Shown one piece after another: positions 55,315 to 64,000 of a stretch of DNA of 64,000 nt (positions are counted from its first letter, which is position 1; every line of letters begins with the position of its first letter). Origin of the DNA: Apoderus coryli (taxonomy: Eukaryota > Arthropoda > Insecta > Coleoptera > Attelabidae); contig OU452204.1 in assembly GCA_911728435.2 (NCBI GenBank), forward strand, positions 5,270,001 to 5,334,000, in the 5' to 3' direction. Both the position numbers and the translations under genes were made by a program. The notes under the pieces are model-generated. The model did not search any database and had not been told where the DNA came from. It worked only from the letters and a program-made list of their open reading frames with translations.

Positions 55315-55537
55315 CTATGTATGGAGAACTTCTCTGTGTTTGTGCATATATAGGGCATATGAAGTGGTTTTCTTTTGTTGGTGCTGCTTCTTTTGCAGAT
55401 CATGTCTGTCTCTTGTCGATACGCTACTGAAATGTATTTTGCACTCCGGACAGTTTAAGTTATTTTTCCTACAAAATAGTCGAGTTCCAATCTCATAATT
55501 GATGTAATGTCAACTTAACTTACCTTTCCGAATCCAT
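55315..55537 (-). CDS. Small C2H2 zinc-finger protein encoded inside the transposon (exons 55537-55524 and 55468-55315)
   Basis: Exon 1 (MDSE plus two bases of Arg) ends at AAAG|GTAAGT. A 55-nt intron ends TTTTGTAG. Exon 2 continues in frame KNNLNCPECKIHFSSV through a finger of the form C-x2-C-x12-H-x6-H, then KKQHQQKKTTSYALYMHKH. The reading ends at TAG (55317-55315), immediately followed by GTAAGA, a good donor. The protein would be about 53 residues, probably nuclear and nucleic-acid binding. Canonical splice sites in a compact 1.4-kb transposon argue for a real transcription unit. Family not recognised. Confidence 0.6.
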
Positions 55538-55970
55538 TTTCTTAACTATAACCAAATATATTAATCTTTGCTATAGCTATAACCAACGCTAGAACCAAAG
55601 TTTATCCAATATAAATATAGATTTTGCTAGAATTAAACTCAAAATATTAAATAACAAATAATGTCTGTATTATCTGCTACTACACAACAATGGCATTTCT
55701 GTTTAAAAGAAAACAAACTCGACACAGATAGAATATTAGCACTTAAAATTGCTCTTTAAAATAAAACAAACAACAATATGATTGATATGATATTTTGGAA
55801 ATGGAGGACATATATTTGCAAAATGGTTTTCAATGTTTGATGTCTTGGTATGGCGCCAAACAACAAACAAAAATAATAAGTCAGATGTATTGCCCACATC
55901 CCGGATGCGCATAATATACAGATTTTGATTGGCTCGGCACTTTGGCAAGTTAATGTATGCTAGCAAACAC

Positions 55971-57371
55971 GAGGATGCCATATGACAACCACATATTTAA
56001 TTATTTCTCGAATAATATACATTTATTAGAATAACTTGTATAAGCTTTTCCATGACTAGCACCATGAAAGACCGTTTTCTTTTGATGCAATTTTTTCTGC
56101 ATATTAAATTATTTCCATTATTAATATTATTTTTGCAAAAGATACTAAAAAATTGAAAATAACGTAACAAAATAATGAAACAGATTTGTCCAAAATGCAG
56201 CTCAAACATACATTTTAAAACTGTATTCTTGAACGATGGGAGAGATGTGTGCTGGAAACAGCGGCAGTATGTATAGTGGCATCGAACATATACTACAATT
56301 TGGATATGTGTACCGTTTCTTTCTTAAGGGGACCTACAATGTGATACCGACCGTAGTCATTTTATCAATATAAAACCTGTATATATACAACTGCTTAATT
56401 AACTTAAAATTTGATAATAAACTCTACTTAGTCTTTAACCTTAAAATATAGTTGTCAAAAAGTTTACCTTGATTTTATTTATATTTTTTTTTCTATCAAG
56501 TGTCCTCAGATATTTAACATTTTTATCAGAACACGGCTTACCTAAGGTTTTACTGTGCGGTGATCTTGTATTGTTGTAAAGTTTGTAATTATTACTACGT
56601 ATTTTAAATCAAATCGTATGGGCATAGGATAATACAAATTAATGAAATGATGATATTAAAAGAGATGTTTTTTTATGAATAGAAAATATATTTTGATTTA
56701 TACTAAACATTGTTCGGAATTTATTTAAAAATTTGTAACATAACATGAATATGCCTAAGAGTAATATTTTATCACTCTTTCCTGGGGCATACTGTAGGTA
56801 TATAATTATAATATATCCAATTTTTCCACAAATTGTGACGAAAATAGAATGAATAGAGTATTCCTGATTTTCTATTGAAATATTCACGTAAACACGTTTT
56901 TACAATGAAACTTTGTTAGTGATTTAAATAAATTGCATGTTTGCATTACATTGCACAGTTAATATGTTATCTGCAAAACGCAAACCCATTTAATAATTAA
57001 TAAATGCAGTAGATTACCTTTATGATATTTTATCTATATCGATAATCAAAATTAAATTAATAATAGTGTGTTGTTTGCAATATTCCATAATATCAAAACT
57101 GTACTGGATATTGTTAACTGATAAAAAAAAATCCAGATTGACAATCGATGTGCAGGGTGGACATTTTATTAGGGACCTCTATACCTTTGCTCAGAAACTA
57201 ACGACTTTAGAAAAAAAATAATAGAAAAGTTTCTTGGTGTTAAAAAAATGTTTAGATTCCTGGAATAAATAAAGGTAACTTTCATAAGAATTCCCTTATC
57301 GAATTCTGTCTAATTTAGACAGAAATAAAGATGATGTATCTTTTTTTAGTAAATTGGTGACAGTAAAATAC
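55971..57371. other. Unassigned GALK2 intron sequence
   Basis: Frames 55997-56209 and 56639-56887 (minus) are AT-rich and lack motifs. No gene is supported. Confidence 0.35.
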
Positions 57372-58388
57372 AGAGTGTCCAAGTTGTACAATTTAAACAC
57401 CTTTTAAATGGTGTTTTCAAAAGTAGAGTACCTTTAGCCGTTTTCGAGAATTTCTGAAAAAACTATTTTTTGCAATTTTCGTTTTTATTTATTTCTGACG
57501 TTATTTTTACAGATATAAAAAAATTCAAAGCACCTTCTCATCGTTACTTTTTGAGTAGAATAAGATAGCGTTTACAAATTTTCACTACGACATTTAGTTT
57601 TTGAAAAACCATCATCAACTTCATTTTTTTAAATAGGGCCCTGGATTTTTTATTGTTAAATTTAAATACATTTTCAATTCAAAAATAGGAGGTATATCAC
57701 GCGTAATGGTTTAAACAAGTTTTCAATATTTTTAGCAATTATTTAAACTTATTCAAGAAAAATCGCCAAAGTTTGGCACTTATTTTGCGTAAAAAACGCA
57801 TCTGAGAAAGTCGTTTTTTTAATAACTGCAAAAAGCAGAAATATTTCTACTAAATTTAAAAAACCGCGTACAAAATAAAACGTTGTACTGAGAGATACAT
57901 AAATTGGCATATAATAATAAATAATTGCGAGTAACAACGCAATAATGTTTTGGCTAAACCTACTACTCTGCATTCAGTCAGTTAAGTACCAAACCATGAC
58001 GATTGTACTTAAAGAAGTTTAAATAACAGCTAAAACTACTGAAAACTTGTTTACACCATCACGTGTAATATACCACCTATTTTTGAATTGAAAATGGCTT
58101 TAAAATTAACAATAAAAACTCCAGGGCCGCATTTAAAAAAACGAAGTTGATGTGGGTTGTTCAAAAACGAAACGTCGTAGTGAAAATTTGTAAACGCTAT
58201 CTTATTCTCCTCAAAAAGTAACGTTGAGAAAGTGCTTTTAATTTTTTTAGATCTGTAAAAATAACGTCAGAAATAAATAAAAACGGAAATTCCAAAAAAT
58301 TGTTTTTTAAAAAATGCTCGATAACGGCTAAAGTTACTCTATGTACTTACTTACTTAAAAGGTGTTTAAATTGTACAGGGTGTCCCAA
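57372..58388. mobile_element. 1-kb foldback element, ~380-bp arms
   Basis: Arms 57372-57740 and 58020-58388 are inverted. They share TTGTACAATTTAAACACCTTTT, TAAAAATAACGTCAGAAATA and TTTTCAATTCAAAAATAGG. The ends are ACAGAGTGTCC and TACAGGGTGTCC, so it belongs to the TACAGGGTGTCC group. No ORF apart from a small shadow at 57749-57973. Confidence 0.82.
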
Positions 58389-59583
58389 AACCAGATAAGA
58401 TATAATACAAATCTTTTTTAAATGGATAAATTGAGTTGCGCTAAGGTCAATTTTGGGAAAGCAAAATATTTTTTCCAAAATGGAGAAAATGACGTCATCA
58501 ATGTTATTTTTCCACGAACATTCCTGTATTTTGCTACAATCGAAAAGATCTATTTGTTTCCAAACACTTTTCGAAAAATAAAAATTTCTATCTCTTTTCG
58601 TTACAAAGTTAGCGCGCCCACACAAAAAAAAAACTTAAATATTATTTAATTTAGCCATGTTACCAATCAAGTGCTCCATGGAAATCTATTATTCCGTTTG
58701 ATTATTAGTGACAACTGTTTTCACAATAATTATTAGTTAATTGTCAAAATAATGAATATTATATACGGAAGGTAATTATTTACAAAGTCTATACCAAAAA
58801 AATGTTCTCGACAAACGAAAATATATGATTTTATGAACAAAACAATGTTTTTAAAGATATTTGACTTAACCATGTAAATCATCAAATGCTACATGGAAAG
58901 TAATTTTAAACTTATTATTGTATCACACTTTTTGGTTTATTATCTAATTTTAATTATTTTCTTTGTCGAAAAAATATGGCTGACAATTGAAAGAAACAAA
59001 TATGATGAGACGAAGATAACATTGCCTGCACTATATAAAACCAAAACGCATCTTTTGCAATAAATTAAACAATTATTTTATTATTTTTTACTTCGTCTGT
59101 CGAAAACATTTTTGTTATAAACACGTTGTAAATAAGTACCTGTGATTACTTTCTCTATCGTATGATTGTTTTGACAACTAATTCTTTATTATTTTGACAA
59201 GAATTATCACTAGTAATGTGGCAGAATAATTGTTTTTCATGGAGCATTTGATTTGACATGGCTATGTTGAATTATATTTTAATACTATTTTTTTGTCAGT
59301 TTTGGCACTCTAGCTTTTTAGCGGATGAAGATAGAAAAAACTGTATTAGTAAAAAGGTATTTAGGAAAATTAGGGCTTTCGGAATGTGGCAAAATATAGG
59401 AATGTCCGTAGAAAAATAATACTGATGACGTCATAATATTCTTCATTTTGCAAAATCTGAAAAAAATATTTTTTTGGCGTAAAATATACCTGAATGCAAC
59501 ACAATTTATACCACTTCAAAAGATTTTTAATATCTTATCTCGTTTTCATACAATATGCCTGGGGCGCCGAGTTTGGGACACCG
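58378..59583. mobile_element. Second foldback element abutting the first
   Basis: The left end GGTGTCCCAAAACCAGATAA pairs with the right end (inverted GGTGTCCCAAACTCGGC). Further matches include GATAAGATAT, AAATCTTTT, TTTTGC...AAATGACGTCATCA and TTGTGTTGCA-like blocks. The centre holds repeats of TGGAGCATTTGATTTGACATGG (58665, 58890, 59236). It shares the terminal GGTGTCCC with the preceding element, so the two are fused or were inserted at the same site. Confidence 0.7.
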
Positions 59584-59904
59584 GTTACAACTGTTCTCTA
59601 ATTAAACCGACATTGTAACTCCTACCGTTTCCAAGATTCCAATGCTATCCCATTCTTATCTTGGACACCCTGTATATCTTGTGCAGTCGCTAGTTAAAAT
59701 TATATGATAAAATTTCACTCATAACTTTCAAAAAACTACATCCTACCGATCTCTGGCAACTATGTCTTTCAGATTTTTAGAGGGTGTTGCAAATCTTCGG
59801 AAAAATTTGTCAAATTTCGATTTGCCCTATCCAAATTTACTTTCTCGACCCATAGGGAAAGTATTGTGAACGCGCTAAAAACAAAAATAAATATACGAAT
59901 AAAA
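59584..59904. other. Unassigned, with a TACAGGGTGTCC-type end at 59655
   Basis: GGACACCCTGTATATCTTG at about 59658 is an inverted foldback terminus; its partner may be at 60299 (TACAGGGTGTCCTG). No gene. Confidence 0.4.
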
Positions 59905-60010
59905 GGCGTCTACTCCACAATACAAACTTCTTGTAATTAAATTATAAAACAACCATACATGTTCCAAGATTATAAAAATCTTATCATGAGTGGCAATTAA
60001 TATTCAGAGA
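59905..60010 (-). mobile_element. Single Penelope-type terminus with decayed hammerhead-like motif
   Basis: It begins AAAAGGCGTCTACTCCACAA, as in the inverted pairs at 15.2 and 37.4 kb. The motif at 59953-59994 (minus) has CCA/UGG stem I, CUCAUGA, an extra U, stem II AAGAUU/AAUCUU, an altered GAAA box and ACA/UGU stem III. No inverted partner was seen, so this is a solitary arm. Confidence 0.5.
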
Positions 60011-61509
60011 CATTTTGAATAGTGAACTCAAGTTCGTGATCAAATTTAATTATATAGGTCACACTGTGGAAAGAAAAAAAAAAGAAAAATTTTTATATAA
60101 ACAAAATATGAACATCTATTATGTACATTAGCCTACTTTTATTATAAGATAATTGTTTTTTCCAATATATATTGTTGAACTACTATTAAAATTCCATGAG
60201 TCAGGTCAGGAGAAGAAATAATGTACCATCGACCACTAATCACCCTGTTATATATAAATATATATCAATCGATTCGCCTTTTTAACAACGCACTAAATAC
60301 AGGGTGTCCTGTTAAAAAAACTTGGGTATTGCAAATCGAAGTTTGATAGATTTTTCCAATGATCTGCGACAGCCTCTATAAATTTGCAACACCTAGCTGC
60401 GATAGATTGTTTGAGAGTCGTTTTTTTTCAGTTATGTCATCGTCATCAAAAACATACATAATCTTACTATCTGTCTAAAGTACCCACACAAAATTCGAAT
60501 AGGCAGTTCTAATGAAAATGACCTTGATTTATTCCAAGGAATCTAAAAATGTAAAAATATATGGGTGTCCCATTTGAAATTCCCCTATTAATACTGGTGC
60601 AACATTTTTCAGTCAGTTTGTATTAATAACACTAAGTATATAATTAAAAAAAACTTTTGTATTAACATTTTTTTGATTCTGAGAAACGGTCGCTAATAAA
60701 ATGCCCAACCTGTGCATTATGTTAACTCTAACTAGAAACGAGAAAAATATATCCCAATACTGGAAAATTTGTCTGCCTCTTAGCCTAACAATATAAACGT
60801 AAGAATTTTCTACGCTGACTTTTCGTTCAAGAACTTTCACACAAACCACTCGACATTCAGGCACATAGTCATATTATTAAAGAGAGAACGAAATTTTTTA
60901 AAAACTACTTATTTTAAACGTAGTTCAATGAACTAAATTTCCGGAAAATATTTCAATATTTCATTAGAAAATATTTTGTTGTTTGAATTAGGTGGAATAT
61001 CATTTCTGTTATGCGGTTCAATAACGTATTCATTATTTGCTTTCGGAGTTCTCGGAACAACTGCTTGACGAGGAAGAATACAACCCGGGTCAATCGAATA
61101 TATTAATTAAACGTGTTAATTTGCAATCCATCATTTATTTATTTTATGGTAGGAAAAGCGGCTATTGAGATACTACTGCCGAATGTTGTTTATAATAAGA
61201 AACACATGTGACACCGAAAATTGACCAGCTGGTGCACTCAATATCTGGATGGTTTAAATCTGAGACGTTAGTGGATTAGTTTAGTCGTTATAGGGGATAC
61301 ATTATTTTTCTATTAAAATGTAAACAACACTCGTTCATTTTAAAAACTACATTTTCCTTTTTTGATGGTGTAATTCCTCTGGCGTATTTAATAATGGTGT
61401 GTCAATAAAAAAAGGAAATCGAGTCATAATTGCTGCAGCTTGTGCTTTATTTACGTTATAATCTTATTTTAGACAGAAAACTTCCAAAGGCAACTAAACC
61501 GCTATAAAC
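60011..61509. other. Unassigned GALK2 intron sequence
   Basis: Foldback-type ends are visible at 60299 and around 60565 (GGGTGTCCCATTTG), but bodies cannot be delimited. The frame 60613-60864 has no motif. Confidence 0.35.
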
Positions 61510-61627
61510 AATGCGTCTGGATAAATCCTGTGTTAAATTTCTACTAGTTAACGTCTCGCTGATCCTTCAAGCTTCTTGAGAGAAACGGTAAAGCGCAAAT
61601 TGACGCAGGATTTATCTAGGCGCATTA
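61510..61627. repeat. 118-bp foldback (mini-MITE), ~32-bp arms
   Basis: AATGCGTCTGGATAAATCCT at 61510 and its inverted match AATGCGCCTAGATAAATCCT ending at 61627. It is compact and non-coding, with an RNA that could fold into a long hairpin. Confidence 0.7.
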
Positions 61628-61737
61628 TTTCTATACGTTATACATTTAAATAGACCAAACTCTTTTGAGTTTTGTAACGGGAAATACCTATTAATAGACT
61701 GCGTATTTAAATATGAAAAATTTGCAATAGAATGGCT

Positions 61738-62241
61738 GTAATGGAATCAAGAAGGATAGTAGAATTGCGGGAAGAATGCTTAGAAAAGATTAATGATTAT
61801 CGTCAGGTAGTACTCACGACGCGTTGTTGAAATATTGTTGAGTGGATAATACAAAAATTGCAGTTTAGGCACTTCATATCTTCTAGTTGTAAACCCGTCA
61901 TCATACTTCATGCAGGTGGCAAAAATGGATTTGTTCGGAATGCGTTGTTATTATCTGCTAAAAATATAAGCGAATCATTTGGAGATTATCATGAAGATAC
62001 GAATGCTCAATTATTTGAAAAGTGGATGCCTGTACAACTGTTATTAAACATTCCGAGTAATTCTATAATGTTTATGGACAACACATCTTATCATTCCAGA
62101 TTGTGCTTTAAAATTCCTAACACCAATACCAAAAAACAAGATATTATTAATTTTATGACAAAGAAACAATTAACTATTCTTAAAACAAATTCGACAAAGA
62201 AAGAATTACTTGATACAATAAAATCATTTAATTTCAAATAA
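61738..62241 (+). pseudogene. DDE_3-type (IS630/Tc1-mariner-like) transposase fragment
   Basis: A start-side piece, RRIVELREECLEKINDYR at about 61748-61803, is followed after a deletion by ORF 61858-62241. The ORF contains PVIILHAGGKNGFVRNALLL, then SGDYHEDxN-like FGDYHEDTNAQLFEKW, then SIMFMDNTSYHS at about residues 68-79 (second catalytic Asp, MDNASYH) and TKKQDIINFMTKKQ. This pattern is shared by a set of insect DDE_3 superfamily proteins of transposon origin. The expected YxDETW first-Asp motif and most of the helix-turn-helix are missing. The remaining frame has no stop for 127 codons, implying moderate age. Confidence 0.75.
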
Positions 62242-62700
62242 GAATATATTTATGCAATAGACCAAATTTGCCTTACTCAACGATATACTGTTCTCAGTTT
62301 GCCGTATATTCAATCCGACCGAGATGATTTGGAGCTCATAAAATCCAATTAGAAAGAAATTATTCAAATCCCAAATATCTGTATTTATAACTTTTCTTTT
62401 ATTTTCGCTAAAATGATGCCACGCCGATGCCTCCAAACTGAACTAAAAGGCCGCCCAAAGCTTTTTTACAATTTCAATTGAGACTATAACGACCATACTT
62501 AATGTGTTAATATTAGCCATTGTTTTTAAAATAATTAATAATAATTTAAATATTTGTTAATGATAAAATTGATGGTCGATGGTACATTAGATGGTTTGAG
62601 AGAAGTATCCATACGATTGTTTCGAAAATTTAACTGATTACTCAGGCCAACCTTATCTATTAGGTCTATAATATTGGCAGATTTTTTATTTATTAAAAAA
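62242..62700. other. Unassigned spacer
   Basis: Minus-strand frame 62224-62436 has no motif. Confidence 0.3.
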
Positions 62701-62707
62701 TTAAACA

Positions 62708-63510
62708 ATGTCATAATAATAATAATACATTTATTGTTGCAAAACCTAATCTACATATTATCTTATACACATAATTCAGCACAATAAATCTAGAAGAACA
62801 CAAAACAGTTAATAGCTGCCGCGCTCGAGTAAGTACAAAAATTTATAAATTCTTTCAACAACCCAAAATTAAAACTAAATGTTATATAATTACTACTACT
62901 AAACATACCACAAACAAACAAACCAACCGAAATAAATTTTAACTAAATGATTCACAGAATGGACAAACTTCTATTAATTAACCATTTTGCTAAAACTTTC
63001 CCAAAAGAATTGTACACCATTCTATCCCTAAGCTCCTCAGGAAGATTGTTAAAAACTTTTATACTGACATGTTCGAAAGATCTTTGTCCTATACCTTTTT
63101 TAGTTTTAGATAATTATATTTATGTTTCTATTTTCTCGAAATCGGGTTCTATATTCATGAGAAGTTAATGAATTTAGTAAGCTATTTTTCTGTGCAAAAA
63201 GCAGACTGTGCTTATAAAATATATTTCTTATTGATAAAATGTCATAATCCTCAAACAGAATTTCAGATGAATATTGCTTATTTAATCCAAAAATTATCTA
63301 ATCCTTTTTTGTGTTATCTCTAACGGTCTTACAATGTGTTCTCCTCCCCAGCCAATTATTCCATTCATCAAATGTGGTTGTACTAACGCATAATACATAA
63401 ATATTAAATGATCAGATGAGAGGATAGTTTTCAGCTTTTTAAACATGAAAGATAGGGATCTAATTTTTCTAGTGACCTCATTGTCATTGTATGTTAATAC
63501 TAAAATATTA
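62708..63510 (-). pseudogene. Non-LTR retrotransposon 3' part
   Basis: Minus-strand reading: MYYALVQPHLMNGIIGWGG (family YxALxxPxLxYGIxxWG), RPLEITQKRIR, then GQRSFEHVSIKVFNNLPEEL (FNxLPxEL). The 3' end is CAACAATAAATGTATTATTATT at about 62735-62708. Stops and frameshifts are present. It is closely comparable with the CR1/Jockey-like fragments at 1.8 and 52.2 kb. Confidence 0.7.
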
Positions 63511-64000
63511 CATTACTATCGGAATGGTACAAACTGAGTTTGAAAGCTGTTTTTATTGGCGTACTACTTTTCTGTAGTTGATGGGGATATTTTTTTTGTT
63601 TCTATTTTACATTACATTAAATGCATTGTAAATTGAACTGCAAATAAACTGATTGTTATTACTAATTCATTTTTGCTGCTTTTGCCATAATTCTTAGCTG
63701 TTTACTTTTTTCATTTAGGAAAATATAATAACACTTTTTAGTTTTCTTCTTATATCAGAAATCGTATTTTTTAACATAATATCGTTTATATCCCCTGCTT
63801 TTCTATCTGTTTTGCATATTTAATAGAAGCCTTACTGCAACGTTCATAGTGTTTAGAATTCATTGGCGTTTATGACTTCTAAAGTAAACCGAGTTATTGC
63901 ATTTTGCTTACTCAAGGGGCGAGTTTGTTCACTAGAGAGTCGGGAACGCGTGAGAAAACCTGAATTGTTAGGTACAATGTCAATTTCCTACTTGCTTGTA
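63511..64000 (+). other. Possible non-LTR 3' UTR tail, then unassigned
   Basis: TTGAACTGCAAATAAACTGA at 63628-63649 resembles the 3' end at 2226-2240 (GTTGAACTACAAATAAAT), so a short plus-strand retroposon tail is likely. Nothing is recognised after 63670. Confidence 0.4.

Larger units (their letters stand above)
54561..55961 (-). mobile_element. 1.4-kb DNA transposon with 37-bp TIRs and 9-bp target duplication, carrying a spliced gene
   Basis: The left terminus AGCATACATTAATTTACCAA and the right terminus (inverted) AGCATACATTAACTTGCCAA continue in parallel through AAGTGCCGAGCCAATCA, giving 35 of 37 matches. A direct repeat AGCAAACAC flanks both sides (54552-54560, 55962-55970). Nine base pairs is typical of Mutator-like elements (8-9 bp also occurs in a few other superfamilies). 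No transposase is encoded. Instead the minus strand has a small three-exon gene with short introns. It therefore resembles a gene-carrying (Pack-type) or accessory-gene transposon. Confidence 0.8.

Noticed and set aside
59420..59440. CTGATGACGTCA as a hammerhead core
   Set aside because: No GAAA box or closing stems at a suitable distance; explained by the foldback arm.

Overview
This looks like an AT-rich insect nuclear genome. The only clear host gene has spliced exons with GT/AG junctions and very long introns, and almost everything else is transposable-element (TE) sequence of types common in insects: Penelope-like, Jockey/CR1-like non-LTR, BEL/Pao, mariner, piggyBac, hAT and P-like elements. 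A beetle-like genome is plausible from the abundant foldback elements ending in TACAGGGTGTCC, but the order cannot be proved from the sequence. There are no bacterial features, rRNA genes, intact tRNA genes or CRISPR arrays.

Host gene. Three minus-strand exons (53357-53615, 16609-16753, 1222-1441) encode the C-terminal part of N-acetylgalactosamine kinase (GALK2, GHMP kinase family). Splice phases agree at both junctions (phase 1, then phase 2), and the last exon carries the GHMP motif LTGAGWGGCT and the stop codon. The two introns are about 36.6 kb and 15.2 kb, so most of the window is GALK2 intron filled with nested TEs. The 5' exons were not found and should lie beyond the right edge. A short THAP-type zinc-finger exon on the plus strand (51908-52019) may be a second gene or part of a P-like transposon.

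Regions. 1-3.6 kb: non-LTR 3' ends, the GALK2 terminal exon and a BEL/Pao fragment. 3.7-7.3 kb: a large foldback element with two nested insertions. 7.6-9.2 kb: a piggyBac fossil. 10.3-11.7 kb: a Penelope-like fragment split by a hAT element. 11.9-16.5 kb: two mariner fossils, one with ~390-bp terminal inverted repeats. 17.5-22.8 kb: an unclassified repeat, a non-LTR copy, a Penelope-like GIY-YIG ORF and a TIR element. 24.8-27.4 kb: a hAT fragment and a solo LTR. 29.1-30.8 kb: a mariner fossil carrying a hammerhead-ribozyme array. 31-33.9 kb: a P-like element and a solo LTR. 35.7-44.4 kb: non-LTR elements, foldbacks and a three-level nest. 44.4-50.5 kb: tRNA-like repeats, an inverted ribozyme-like pair and a hAT element with a perfect 8-bp target duplication. 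51.7-55.96 kb: the THAP exon, a GALK2 exon and a 1.4-kb transposon carrying a small spliced zinc-finger gene. 57.4-64 kb: large foldbacks, a DDE transposase fragment and non-LTR ends.

Main discovery. Positions 29185-30329 hold a 338-bp repeat in inverted tandem arrangement. Each complete unit has a textbook minimal type I hammerhead ribozyme: core CUGAUGA...GAAA, stem II GUCG/CGAC, a zero-loop stem III ACGG/CCGU, cleavage-site C and stem I CACCA/UGGUG. The whole array is flanked by a 12-bp target duplication. Elsewhere, at least eight loci linked to Penelope-like ends carry hammerhead-shaped motifs with the same minimal architecture. Their stems differ in sequence but keep pairing, and most have one extra nucleotide after the CUGANGA box. 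Several sit in head-to-head inverted pairs with 9-11-bp target duplications. The window therefore holds two related classes of retroposed, ribozyme-bearing repeats.
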